Shown here piece by piece: positions 1-8,945 of a stretch of 64,000 nt of DNA (the first letter of the stretch is position 1; every line of letters begins with the position of its first letter). The notes beneath the pieces were generated by a model. The model searched no databases, was not told the DNA's origin, and saw only the letters and a program-made list of their open reading frames with translations. The stretch lies in contig JAFGVD010000029.1 in the NCBI GenBank assembly GCA_016938135.1, positions 1 through 64,000 of the forward strand, in the 5' to 3' direction. Source of the DNA: Coriobacteriia bacterium (GTDB lineage: Bacteria > Actinomycetota > Coriobacteriia > Anaerosomatales > Anaerosomataceae). The position numbers and the translations under genes were made by a program.

Positions 1-1734
1 CAGGCCGTGGTCGCCATTGAGGACAGGCGATTCTACGAGCACGATGGGGTCGACCTGCAGGCTATAGTCCGCGCTCTCACCGTGAATACCCAGGCTGGTG
101 AGGTCAGGCAGGGCGGTTCGACGATAACCCAGCAGACGGTGAAGCTGCTGTTCACGGACGGCGAGCGCACCCTGGGCCGCAAGATTGAAGAAGCGCTCAT
201 GGCGCTGTCTTTGGAGGCACGAGCCGACAAAGAAGACGTGCTGGGCCTTTACCTGAACACCGTCTACTTTGGCCGTGGCGCGTACGGCGCCCAGAGTGCG
301 GCGCACAGGTTCTTCGGTATTCCCGTGCAGGATCTGACGCTCTCCCAGTGCGCTCTGCTCGCAGGGTGCGTACAGTCGCCCACCAGGTTCGACCCTGTTG
401 TGAGCCCTGCAGCGGCTCTAGAGCGTCGCAATGTCGTCCTCCGAGAGATGCGTGACCAGGGCTATGTCAGTTCCGAGGAGGCCGCGCACGCTCTTGCCGA
501 CCCTCTCGGCTTGAAAGAGGCCGATCCCGCGCCGGTCTTCGCACCCTACTTCGTGGAGTACGTCCGCCGGGACCTGCTCGAGCGTCTGGGTTCGGAGACT
601 CTTTATCGCGGCGGGCTGAGGATCTACACCACGCTTGATCCTGACGCACAGCGTGCTGCAGAAGCAGCGGCCGCAAAGGTCCTGCCTGACGCCGATGACC
701 CCGAAGTCGCGCTTGCCGCAGTGCGATGGAGCGATGGCTCCGTCGTTGCTATAGTAGGGGGCCGTGACTTCTCGGCAGAGCAGTTCGACCTGGCCACTCA
801 AGGTCGGCGTCAAACTGGATCCGCTTTCAAACCGTTCGTGCTGGCTGCGGCGCTGGAGGACGGCTACACGCTGGATTCAAAGTGGGATGCTTCACCATTC
901 TCCACGCAGGTCAAAGATGAGATATGGCATGTGGAGAACTACGAGAACGGCATCACGGGCGGCAGTTACACGCTGGAGGTTGCCACTGTCTGGTCGATCA
1001 ATACCGTGTATGCGCGTCTGATCATGGCCGTGGGCGCGGACAAGGTGGTCGACGTGGCCGAGCGAATGGGGATCACCACGCCCATCGACCCTGACCCTGC
1101 TATCGCTCTGGGCGGGCTGAAGCGGGGCGTCTCGCCTCTGGAGATGGCCTCGGCGTTCGGTACGATCGCCAACAAGGGCATGGCTGTTGTGCCGTCAGGC
1201 GTGTATCGGGTGACCGATGACGAAGGAGAGCTGATCTACGCTCCGGAACGGAGCGGGAGCCAGGCGATCTCTGAGGATGTGGCATCCGCTGTCGCCGGCG
1301 TGCTCAACCAGGTCTACTCCAGTGGTACCGGCAGCGGTGCGAATACCGGTCAGTGGGGCGCGGTGAAGACCGGTACGGCTCAGTCATGGCGTGACGCCTG
1401 GATCGTCGGGTATTCCGGAGATATCAGCACAGCCGTGTGGGTGGGCTATCCGGACGCGCAGATAGCGATGACGGACGTGCACGGCATTCGGGTGACCGGA
1501 GGCAGCTTTCCCGCGCAGGTGTGGAAGCGCTTCATGACGGTGGCCGCGAAGACCCCCGAGCGATCGCCCGAGACGACGGACGGCGACGGCGCGGCGGAGT
1601 TCGCGGTCCCGCAAGAGGTCTACACCCTGTGCTCGCAGTCGCTCAAGATCGCCCGACCTGACTGCCCCGATCCCATGGAGCTCAGTCTGCCTGCGGGAGC
1701 GATCGATGATGAGCTGTGTACCCTGCAACACTGA
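1..1734 (+). CDS. Class A penicillin-binding protein (PBP1A family), 5'-truncated by the window edge
   Basis: This is a bifunctional peptidoglycan glycosyltransferase/transpeptidase that polymerises and cross-links cell-wall glycan outside the membrane. The reading frame is open from base 1, so the N-terminal membrane anchor lies outside the window. The glycosyltransferase (GT51) part starts at once with the EDRRFYEHDG motif that carries the catalytic glutamate, followed by GGSTITQQ and the NTVYFGRGAYG motif. The transpeptidase half has the SXXK serine in GSAFKPF, SXN in WSINTVYARL and KTG in AVKTGTAQ, so all three penicillin-binding motifs are intact. The C-terminal tail after about residue 510 is low in conserved motifs. 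It ends 91 bases before the citramalate synthase start and has no visible terminator. Confidence 0.95.
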   Translation, partial: QAVVAIEDRRFYEHDGVDLQAIVRALTVNTQAGEVRQGGSTITQQTVKLLFTDGERTLGRKIEEALMALSLEARADKEDVLGLYLNTVYFGRGAYGAQSAAHRFFGIPVQDLTLSQCALLAGCVQSPTRFDPVVSPAAALERRNVVLREMRDQGYVSSEEAAHALADPLGLKEADPAPVFAPYFVEYVRRDLLERLGSETLYRGGLRIYTTLDPDAQRAAEAAAAKVLPDADDPEVALAAVRWSDGSVVAIVGGRDFSAEQFDLATQGRRQTGSAFKPFVLAAALEDGYTLDSKWDASPFSTQVKDEIWHVENYENGITGGSYTLEVATVWSINTVYARLIMAVGADKVVDVAERMGITTPIDPDPAIALGGLKRGVSPLEMASAFGTIANKGMAVVPSGVYRVTDDEGELIYAPERSGSQAISEDVASAVAGVLNQVYSSGTGSGANTGQWGAVKTGTAQSWRDAWIVGYSGDISTAVWVGYPDAQIAMTDVHGIRVTGGSFPAQVWKRFMTVAAKTPERSPETTDGDGAAEFAVPQEVYTLCSQSLKIARPDCPDPMELSLPAGAIDDELCTLQH

Positions 1735-1825
1735 GCTTTCGGTCCCGGCGTCTCTCTCGGTTACAATAGAGCGTCAAGCATGCCATCATGCGTCGAGCCG
1801 GTCTTCTCGGAAGGACAGCATCCCG

Positions 1826-3403
1826 ATGATCACGCTGTATGACACTACGTTGCGCGACGGAACCCAACGCGAGGGGCTATCCCTTTCTGCTGAGGACAAA
1901 CTGCGCGTGGCGCAACGTCTGGACGACCTGGGCATCGACTACATCGAAGGCGGCTTTCCGGGGTCCAACCCGAAAGACATCGAGTTCTTCGAGCGCGCTA
2001 AGTCGCTCCGGCTCTCCCATGCCGTGATCACGGCGTTCGGGACCACGCGTCGCAAAGACATCTCCGCGGCGGATGACGAAGGTCTGCGCGCGCTCCTGGA
2101 TACCGGGTGTCAGGCGCTCTGCATCTTCGGCAAGGCGTGGAACGTGCATGTCACCGAGACGCTGCGCACCACTCTTGAGGAGAACCTCGCGATGGTGGCG
2201 GATTCGGTCACCTTCCTCAAGGCGCAGGGTCGCACGGTGTTTTTCGACGCCGAGCATTTCTTCGACGGCTACAAGGCGGACCCGTCTTACGCTGTCGCGG
2301 TGTGTCGCGCGGCGGCCGAGGCAGGCGCGGACGCCGTGGTGATGTGCGACACCAATGGCGGGACGCTGCCGCACGAGGTCGCACGCATCGTGGCCGAGAT
2401 GACCGCGACGCTTGACGTCCCTCTGGGAGTGCATGCGCACAACGATGCCGCGTGCGCGGTGGCGAACTCACTGGTCGCGGTCGACGCGGGCTGCGTGCAC
2501 GTGCAGGGCACCATGAACGGTTACGGCGAGCGTGCCGGCAACGCCGACCTCACCTCCATCATCCCCGCGCTCTCCCTCAAGATGGGTGCCGAGACGAGCG
2601 TGGATGCGGACCGCCTGCGGCTGCTGACCGAGGTCTCGCACTTCGTCGCAGAGACCGCGAACCTCTCGCCGTATCCCCAGCAGCCCTATGTGGGCGCCAG
2701 CGCCTTTGCGCACAAAGGCGGGGTGCATGCCAGCGCTGCAGCGCGTATGGAGGCCGCCTACGAGCACATCGATCCTGCGGTAGTGGGGAACCTTGCGCGG
2801 GTCGTGGTGAGCGAGTTGGCTGGACGCGCCAGTCTCACCATGAAGGCCAAAGAGATGGGCATCGACCTTACCACTGACCAGGAGACGGTCGTCTCGGTGC
2901 TGGACAGCATCAAGGAGCTCGAGCATCGCGGTTATTCGTTCGAAGCCGCCGACGCCTCGCTGGAGATCATGCTGCGCAAGAAGCTTGGCACCTATGCGCC
3001 CTTCTTCGCACTGGAGTCGTTCCGCTGCATCATGGAGAAGCGCGAGGACGGCAAGGTGATGACCGAGGCGACCATCAAGATTCATGTCGAAGGCCATCGC
3101 TACATCGCCACCGCGGAAGGAAACGGCCCGGTCAACGCATTGGACAAGGCGTTGCGTATCGCCATCGGTCGCTTCTATCCCAACCTGGACGCTATCGTGC
3201 TGGACGACTTCAAAGTCCGCGTGCTGGACGAGAAGAAGGGGACCGGCGCGGTCACGCGAGTCCTCATCGAATCTGCCGATGGCGATAAGAGCTGGGGCAC
3301 CGTGGGTGTCTCGGAGAACATCATCGAAGCCTCATGGGAAGCCCTCGTGGACTCCGTGGAGTGGGGACTCTCACATCCCAAGCAGGATTCCGCAGCCGAG
3401 TAG
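1826..3403 (+). CDS. cimA: (R)-citramalate synthase, isopropylmalate synthase superfamily
   Basis: The enzyme condenses pyruvate with acetyl-CoA to citramalate, the entry to threonine-independent isoleucine synthesis. The 525-residue product has the DTTLRDGTQREG metal-site motif at the N terminus and the GVHAHNDAACAVANS motif that supplies metal-binding histidines. A LeuA-type allosteric domain occupies roughly the last 130 residues. Length and motifs (AFGTTRRKDI, FGKAWNVHV) fit the citramalate synthase subfamily better than LeuA or homocitrate synthase. I chose ATG 1826 because GGAAGGA (1809-1815) sits ten bases upstream and MITLYDTTLRDG is the family N terminus; the frame is open further upstream, to 1706. 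A TACAAT at 1762-1767 is a possible -10 box without a clear -35. Substrate preference is assigned by family only. Confidence 0.9.
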   Translation: MITLYDTTLRDGTQREGLSLSAEDKLRVAQRLDDLGIDYIEGGFPGSNPKDIEFFERAKSLRLSHAVITAFGTTRRKDISAADDEGLRALLDTGCQALCIFGKAWNVHVTETLRTTLEENLAMVADSVTFLKAQGRTVFFDAEHFFDGYKADPSYAVAVCRAAAEAGADAVVMCDTNGGTLPHEVARIVAEMTATLDVPLGVHAHNDAACAVANSLVAVDAGCVHVQGTMNGYGERAGNADLTSIIPALSLKMGAETSVDADRLRLLTEVSHFVAETANLSPYPQQPYVGASAFAHKGGVHASAAARMEAAYEHIDPAVVGNLARVVVSELAGRASLTMKAKEMGIDLTTDQETVVSVLDSIKELEHRGYSFEAADASLEIMLRKKLGTYAPFFALESFRCIMEKREDGKVMTEATIKIHVEGHRYIATAEGNGPVNALDKALRIAIGRFYPNLDAIVLDDFKVRVLDEKKGTGAVTRVLIESADGDKSWGTVGVSENIIEASWEALVDSVEWGLSHPKQDSAAE

Positions 3404-3454
3404 TTGAATGTTGGGATAGTAGTAAGTCCACTCAGACCCGCACTGGAGACCTGC

Positions 3455-4204
3455 ATGAGAGTCGTACGTGTGTATCAGGACGAGGACGTCCGTTACGGGC
3501 TTGCCGATGAAAGCACCGTGACCCTCATCTCGGATGAGCCGTTCGCTGCGTGGGAGGCGGAAGGCATCGTCCCGTTGTCTCATGCACAGCTCCTGGCACC
3601 GGTCATCCCCACCAAGATCGTGTGCGTGGGGATCAACTACCGCAAGCACGCGCAGGAGATGGGCCACAACCTTCCCGTCGAGCCGGTCATCTTCCTCAAG
3701 CCTCCTACCTCCATCAACGGCCCGCAGGGGGAGATCCGCATCCCCGAGGGTGCCGAGCGCGTCGACTTCGAAGGCGAGCTTGCCGCGGTCATCGGCCGAA
3801 GGACGCACAAGGTCTCCCCGGGGGAGGCCATGTCGCACATCCTCGGTTTCGTCTGTGCCAATGACGTCACGGCGCGCGATATCCAGAAGCGCGACGGACA
3901 GTGGACCAGGGCCAAGGGCTTTGACACGTTCTGTCCCGTGGGGCCGTGGGTCGAGACCGACGTCGACCCGCTCGACCTGGAGATACAGACATACCTCAAC
4001 GGCGAGCTGAAGCAGTCGGCACGCACCTCTGACATGATCTTCAACGTCTATGAACTGGTGAGCTTCATCAGCGGCGTGATGACGCTTCTTCCCGGAGACA
4101 TCGTGCTGACCGGCACACCCAGCGGCGTGGGCCCCATGGAGGCCGGCGACGTGGTCGAGGTGCGGATCGAAGGCGTGGGGAGCCTGGTCAACCGGGTGGT
4201 CTGA
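3455..4204 (+). CDS. Fumarylacetoacetate hydrolase (FAH) family protein
   Basis: This is a 249-residue single-domain member of the FAH fold, a Mg/Mn-dependent hydrolase, isomerase or decarboxylase family acting on oxo-acids such as acylpyruvates. The conserved core is present: KIVCVGINYRKHAQEM, FLKPPTSINGPQ, the acidic metal ligands in VDFEGELAAVIG, and the C-terminal GDIVLTGTPSGVGPM signature. ATG 3455 is preceded by GGAGA (3445-3449); the upstream in-frame extension to 3404 has no ribosome-binding site. It follows cimA by 51 bases on the same strand and may be co-transcribed. The physiological substrate cannot be told from sequence; acylpyruvate hydrolysis or oxaloacetate decarboxylation are the usual activities of this short form. 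Confidence 0.85.
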   Translation: MRVVRVYQDEDVRYGLADESTVTLISDEPFAAWEAEGIVPLSHAQLLAPVIPTKIVCVGINYRKHAQEMGHNLPVEPVIFLKPPTSINGPQGEIRIPEGAERVDFEGELAAVIGRRTHKVSPGEAMSHILGFVCANDVTARDIQKRDGQWTRAKGFDTFCPVGPWVETDVDPLDLEIQTYLNGELKQSARTSDMIFNVYELVSFISGVMTLLPGDIVLTGTPSGVGPMEAGDVVEVRIEGVGSLVNRVV

Positions 4205-4286
4205 CGCCACTTGACTTAGGTCATGGCGCACACGCGCCGCCGTCCGTACCATCGGCTGAGTAAACACACTCTCTCAAGGAGCCGGC

Positions 4287-4913
4287 ATGGCCGAGACGGA
4301 CATCAACGAACCCACGCTGCGTGAGTCTTACTCACTTGTCTACGCGTTCACCCTGCTCCTCTACCTGCCGGCGATCATCTTGCTGGGCACGCAGGGCTAC
4401 TACTCATACACTCCCGGCTACCTGGCGCTGATGGTTCTTCCACCTCTGTTGGGCATGCTGATCGCCATACGCATCGGTGACCTTTCCGAGAGTTGGAAGG
4501 CGGTGGTGATCCGATCGCTCGTTTCCGGCGTGCTGGGTATGGTGATCGGCGGCGCCGTGTTCATGACCACCAGCTTCTTCCTCGCATTCCTCGGCCCGGC
4601 TTTTGAGGCGCACGCATTCGATGCGCTCAGCATCGGTGTCGGTGCGGTGTTCCTGCTGCTGGGTCTGCCGCTTGTCCTTACCGCGGTCTCGCGTTTCCGG
4701 ACGCGAGGGGCGTCCGCCAAGATCGAGGCGGTGGCGTGCGTGCTGGCGCTTGTCGTAGTGGCGGGTGTGGCTGTCATGCTGCTTGATGGGCAGCATTCGC
4801 TCGTTTCTGCGCTTCGCAAAGACCAGCTTTCCTACCTTGTGGGCGGCGTGTTGTGGTACACGCCGGCATATGCGCTGGTAGGTTCTGTATGGCGTCTGAT
4901 CGGCCTCGTCTAG
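4287..4913 (+). CDS. Unrecognised integral membrane protein, five or six TM segments
   Basis: The 208-residue product starts with a polar tail of about 14 residues (MAETDINEPTLRES). Hydrophobic segments follow at roughly residues 17-39, 49-68, 75-105, 112-136, 150-170 and 180-205, so five or six membrane helices are likely, with short loops throughout. I recognise no motif, catalytic residue or transporter signature. AAGGAG at 4276-4281 gives a good ribosome-binding site for ATG 4287. It sits alone between the FAH-family gene (82-base gap) and the YerC-like gene (145-base gap), both on the same strand, so context gives no function. The coding status is well supported by composition and ribosome-binding site; function is unknown. 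Confidence 0.75.
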   Translation: MAETDINEPTLRESYSLVYAFTLLLYLPAIILLGTQGYYSYTPGYLALMVLPPLLGMLIAIRIGDLSESWKAVVIRSLVSGVLGMVIGGAVFMTTSFFLAFLGPAFEAHAFDALSIGVGAVFLLLGLPLVLTAVSRFRTRGASAKIEAVACVLALVVVAGVAVMLLDGQHSLVSALRKDQLSYLVGGVLWYTPAYALVGSVWRLIGLV

Positions 4914-5058
4914 ACCGACGTGCAATGCCGTTTCGCGGTACCGCCGCCTGTCGGAAAGCGCAATCCGCTCGGCTATGTGAGACCCAGCATGTCGCCTTCC
5001 AGTGGTAGGATGGATACATCATGTTGTGTGTCCAAGACAACCCGGGAGCGCGTCTTCT

Positions 5059-5370
5059 ATGTCTCCGGATCGCGTCCGAACCCCTGAAGTAGAAGCCCTG
5101 CTCAAGGCATTCTGTGCTCTTGAGAGTCCCGAGGAGGCATACGCCTTCCTCCAGGACCTGGCCACGATCCGCGAGATCGGCGACATGGCGCAGCGTCTGG
5201 CCGTGGCGCGCATGTTGGCCGAGGGAGAGCACTACACGCGCATCGGTGAGGTCACCGGCGCGAGCAGTACCACGATCTCTCGCGTGAGCCGTTGCCTGCA
5301 CTACGGGGCCGACGGATACTCACGCGTCATCGAACGTCTCGGCAAGCTCGAAGAGGGGGACGACGCGTAG
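5059..5370 (+). CDS. YerC/YecD-type TrpR-family DNA-binding protein
   Basis: A 103-residue all-helical protein of the TrpR-like superfamily as found in Firmicutes (YerC/YecD). The fold signature is the block RTPEVEALLKAF, then LQDLATIREIGDMAQRL, then a helix-turn-helix carried by YTRIGEVTGASSTTISRVSR. It would bind DNA as a dimer, but the ligand and operator of this subfamily are not established, and the tryptophan-binding role of enteric TrpR should not be assumed. ATG 5059 follows GGGAG (5044-5048); the frame stays open upstream to 5002, but that start has weaker signals. One base separates it from dnaE, so the two are very probably co-transcribed. The trp operon in this window instead has a T-box leader. 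Confidence 0.85.
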   Translation: MSPDRVRTPEVEALLKAFCALESPEEAYAFLQDLATIREIGDMAQRLAVARMLAEGEHYTRIGEVTGASSTTISRVSRCLHYGADGYSRVIERLGKLEEGDDA

Positions 5371-5371
5371 T

Positions 5372-8300
5372 ATGTCCGATTTCGTCCACTTGCATACCCA
5401 CTCTGAGTATTCGCTTCTCGACGGCCACGCGCGCGTCGACAGGCTCGTGTCGCGCGCCGCGGAGCTGGAGATGCCGGCGCTGGCGATCACAGACCACGGC
5501 GCCATGTACGGCGCGGTGGAGTTCTATCGTCAGGCGCAGGGAAAGGTCAAGCCGGTCATCGGGTGCGAGGCGTACTTCACACCTGACTCCCGCAAGAAGC
5601 GTGACGGCAAGCCCAACCTGTTCCACCTGCTGCTGCTGGCCAAGAACGAGACCGGCTATCGCAACCTGATGGCGATGATCTCAGAGGCGCATGTGGGTGG
5701 CTTCTACTACAAGCCGCAAGTCGACCTCGAGCTGCTCGAGCGCTATGCAGGCGACCTGATCTGCACCTCCGCGTGCATGTCCGGTATCGTCAGCAAGTCC
5801 ATAGAGCGGGGCGATTTGGATCTGGCCAGAGAGTGGGCCGAGACCTACGCTCGCATCTTCGGCCCCGATGATTTCTTCCTAGAGATCCAGGAGCAGGGCA
5901 TCACCGCCGATAACGGCGTCACTCAAAAGCAGCTCAATGTGGCTATCGCTCAGATGGCGTCCGAGATGGGCCTGGGGCTTGTCGCCACCAACGACATCCA
6001 CTACGTCATGGCAGAAGACGCTCCGGCCCAAGACCTGCTTCTGTGCATCGGCACCGGCTCCACGGTGGAGGATCGCGACAGGATGCGCTTCTCCTCCGAC
6101 CAGTTCTATATGAAGTCCTCGGACGAGATGTCTGAGATATTCGCGGATTACCCCGAGGCCATATCGAACACCGGACTGATAGCAGAACGCTGCAACCTCT
6201 CGCTTGAGTTCGGGCGGATCATCCTTCCGGTCTTCGAGGTCCCGGAGCCCGTGCAGGTCCATGACGCTAGCGGCGTCTATGACGAGCAGGCGTCTCTCAA
6301 CGCGCACCTTGAGGAGAAGTGTCTGCTGGGGCTCAAGGAGCGCTACGGCGACCCCATCCCGCAAGTCGCGCTTGACCGGCTCGAGCATGAGCTCTCGGTC
6401 ATTCGCGACAAGGGCTTTGCCGGCTACTTCCTCGTCGTCCAGGACTTCGTGCAGTGGGCCAAACGAAACGGCATCGGCGTGGGTCCGGGGCGAGGGTCGG
6501 CGGCAGGCGCCATCATCGCGTATGCGCTGAGCATAACCGCGCTCGATCCGCTGGAGCACGGTTTGCTGTTCGAGCGGTTCCTCAACCCCGAGCGTACCGA
6601 CATGCCTGATATCGATATCGACTTCGACGACGAGCGTCGAAGCGAGGTCATCGACTACGTCCGCGATAAGTACGGCGAGGACAAGGTCGCCCAGATCATC
6701 ACGTTCAACACCATGAAGGCGCGTGCCGCGGTGCGCGATGCCGGTCGCGTACTTGGTTACCCCTACGGCGTGCCCGACAAGATCGCGAAGCAGATCCAGG
6801 AGGGTCCGGACGCCACGATCGAAGGCTCGCTGAAGGAGAACCCCGATCTTCGGGCGGAGTACAAGGCCGGTGGAGACACCAAGCGGATCATTGACGCGGC
6901 GCTCTCGCTTGAGCATATCGTGCGCGGCGAGGGAGTCCACGCCGCCGGGGTCGTCATCTGCCGTGACCCGCTGCACTACCACACCCCCGTGAAGCGCGAC
7001 ACCAAGGGCGACGCGGTCGTCACACAGTACGAGGGCACGCTCATCGCCGAGCTCGGCCTGCTCAAGATGGACTTCCTGGGCCTGCGCACGCTCACCGTCA
7101 TCGCCGGCGCTGTGCGGGCCATCAAGGCGAACCATGGCGTGGACTTGGACATCGACCACATCCCCATGGATGACGAGAGCACGTTCAAGCTGTTGCGTCG
7201 TGCTGACACGGTGGGCGTGTTCCAGGTGGAGTCGCCCGGTATGCGCCAGCTGCTCAAAGACCTCAAGCCGACGGTCTTCTCGGATCTCGTCGCTATCCTG
7301 GCGCTGTACCGCCCCGGTCCGCTTGGCTCGGGCATGGTCAAAGACTTCGTCGAGCGCAAGCACGGCCGCCAGAAGATCGTCTATTACGATCAGCGTATCA
7401 AGCACATCCTGGAGGAGACCTACGGCACGATGGTCTACCAGGAGCAGGTCATGCGTATCTCCATGGAGATGGCCGGCTTCTCGGCGGGTAAGGCCGAGAA
7501 GCTCCGAAAGGCCATGGGCAAGAAGAAGCAAGAGATCATCGACGCGCTGCGCAAGGAGTTCGTTGAGGGCGCGGTCGGCCGCGACTACGAGCGCAAGCTG
7601 GCCGAGCAGGTCTACACCGATATCGAGAAGTTCGCGCAGTACGGCTTCAACAAGAGCCACTCGGCCGCCTATGGACTGGTCACCTATCAGACCGCGTATC
7701 TGAAGGCGCACTATCCCACCGAGTACATGGCCGCAGTGCTGACCAGCTACGTGGGCAAGACGGACACCATCGTCAAGTACGTCGCCGAATGCAACCGCGC
7801 CGGCATGACCGTCCTTCCTCCGGACGTGAACACGTCGGGCAAGGACTTCACCGCCGTTGCCGGCGATATCCGCTTCGGCCTGTCCGGCATCCGGGGAGTG
7901 GGCGAGGCGGTTGTCGAGCACATAGTGGAGATTCGGTCCCAGGGCGGGCCGTTCACGTCGTTCCACGACTTCTGCGCCCGGGTGGATCTCAGGCAGATGA
8001 ACAAGAAGACGCTCGAGGCGCTCATCAAAGCGGGTGCCTTCGACTCGACCGGGTACACGCGCAAGCACCTCACCACGCTCATGGAGCCGTGCGTGGAGTC
8101 CGCGCTCAAGAGGCAGCGCGACCAGGAGAGTGGACAGGTTTCCATGTTCGACCTGTTCGATGCGGACGAGCACGGCATGGACGACGAGGTGCCGGTTCCT
8201 GACGGCGAGGAGTGGGACAAGGGCGTCAAGCTCGCCTTTGAGAAAGAGATGCTGGGCATCTACGTTTCGGACCACCCGCTCAACGCGGTGCGTACGGTCA

Positions 8301-8860
8301 TCGAGAATGCGCGGAGTTATTCGCTGGGCGACAGCGACGAGTTCGCTGATGGCACGAGCGGATGGTTTGCGGGCATCCTGTCGAAGGTGGACAGGATCGC
8401 GACGCGTGCGGGCAAGCTCATGGGCACCATCGTGCTCGAGGACCTTGAGGGGACCATGGACGGCGTCATGTTCCCACAGGTTTACGAGAAATACCGCGAC
8501 GTGGTGGCCGTTGACGCCATCGTGAGGGTTCGAGCCAAGGTGGAAGCGTCAGACCGCGGGCGTAAGCTGATCGTGCAGGCGGTGGAGTTGCTTGCTGGCG
8601 ATGGTCGTTTCGAGGCACCCCCGCAGACGCTGTGGGTCCGCTCGGATGTCCGTATGCTCACCAACGGTCGGGGAGCGCGCTTCAAAGAGATACTCGCATC
8701 GCATCGGGGTAACGATACGGTGATGTTGGAACTCAGCAATGGGGGAGATGAACTCAAGAAGGCGCGCATGCCCCAGGAGTTCAATGTGGATGCAGGGTCT
8801 CCGGCTCTGCACGCAGAGCTCAAGGAGCTTCTTGGGGAAGGGTGTGTGCGGGAGGCCTGA
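5372..8860 (+). CDS. dnaE: DNA polymerase III alpha subunit, DnaE type
   Basis: This is the replicative DNA polymerase catalytic subunit, 1162 residues, close to the usual 1150-1180 for DnaE1. An N-terminal PHP domain (residues 3-17, FVHLHTHSEYSLLDG) keeps the HXH metal ligands that many enteric homologues have lost. The palm carries the paired aspartates in DMPDIDIDFDDERR. Finger and thumb motifs (GPGRGSAAGAI, GVFQVESPGMRQL, MVYQEQVM, FNKSHSAAYGLV) are intact. A helix-hairpin-helix (GLSGIRGVGEAVV) and a C-terminal OB fold (from about residue 995) follow. The start is one base after the YerC-like stop. Downstream, an 85-base gap holds the his promoter. The long open frame on the opposite strand (5879-8275) is a composition shadow. 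Confidence 0.98.
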   Translation: MSDFVHLHTHSEYSLLDGHARVDRLVSRAAELEMPALAITDHGAMYGAVEFYRQAQGKVKPVIGCEAYFTPDSRKKRDGKPNLFHLLLLAKNETGYRNLMAMISEAHVGGFYYKPQVDLELLERYAGDLICTSACMSGIVSKSIERGDLDLAREWAETYARIFGPDDFFLEIQEQGITADNGVTQKQLNVAIAQMASEMGLGLVATNDIHYVMAEDAPAQDLLLCIGTGSTVEDRDRMRFSSDQFYMKSSDEMSEIFADYPEAISNTGLIAERCNLSLEFGRIILPVFEVPEPVQVHDASGVYDEQASLNAHLEEKCLLGLKERYGDPIPQVALDRLEHELSVIRDKGFAGYFLVVQDFVQWAKRNGIGVGPGRGSAAGAIIAYALSITALDPLEHGLLFERFLNPERTDMPDIDIDFDDERRSEVIDYVRDKYGEDKVAQIITFNTMKARAAVRDAGRVLGYPYGVPDKIAKQIQEGPDATIEGSLKENPDLRAEYKAGGDTKRIIDAALSLEHIVRGEGVHAAGVVICRDPLHYHTPVKRDTKGDAVVTQYEGTLIAELGLLKMDFLGLRTLTVIAGAVRAIKANHGVDLDIDHIPMDDESTFKLLRRADTVGVFQVESPGMRQLLKDLKPTVFSDLVAILALYRPGPLGSGMVKDFVERKHGRQKIVYYDQRIKHILEETYGTMVYQEQVMRISMEMAGFSAGKAEKLRKAMGKKKQEIIDALRKEFVEGAVGRDYERKLAEQVYTDIEKFAQYGFNKSHSAAYGLVTYQTAYLKAHYPTEYMAAVLTSYVGKTDTIVKYVAECNRAGMTVLPPDVNTSGKDFTAVAGDIRFGLSGIRGVGEAVVEHIVEIRSQGGPFTSFHDFCARVDLRQMNKKTLEALIKAGAFDSTGYTRKHLTTLMEPCVESALKRQRDQESGQVSMFDLFDADEHGMDDEVPVPDGEEWDKGVKLAFEKEMLGIYVSDHPLNAVRTVIENARSYSLGDSDEFADGTSGWFAGILSKVDRIATRAGKLMGTIVLEDLEGTMDGVMFPQVYEKYRDVVAVDAIVRVRAKVEASDRGRKLIVQAVELLAGDGRFEAPPQTLWVRSDVRMLTNGRGARFKEILASHRGNDTVMLELSNGGDELKKARMPQEFNVDAGSPALHAELKELLGEGCVREA

Positions 8861-8863
8861 GGG

Positions 8864-8891
8864 TTGACCTGCATGTGCGTGCTGGTATACT
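8864..8891 (+). promoter_or_regulatory. Sigma-A type promoter of the his operon
   Basis: TTGACC (8864-8869) and TATACT (8886-8891) are separated by 16 bases, close to consensus. Transcription would begin near 8898, giving a leader of about 48 bases before hisZ with AGGAGGT at 8931-8937. No attenuator, T-box or operator repeat is visible in this short leader. Confidence 0.75.
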
Positions 8892-8945
8892 CCATTACTG
8901 CATCACTTTAGCGCAGTAAAGTACCGTAACAGGAGGTGCGTGCTG

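Noticed and set aside
5879-8275. A 798-codon open frame on the minus strand opposite dnaE
   Set aside because: It has no recognisable domain and a composition (His/Arg/Leu/Val-rich) typical of antisense frames of GC-rich genes, and dnaE on the other strand is beyond doubt.
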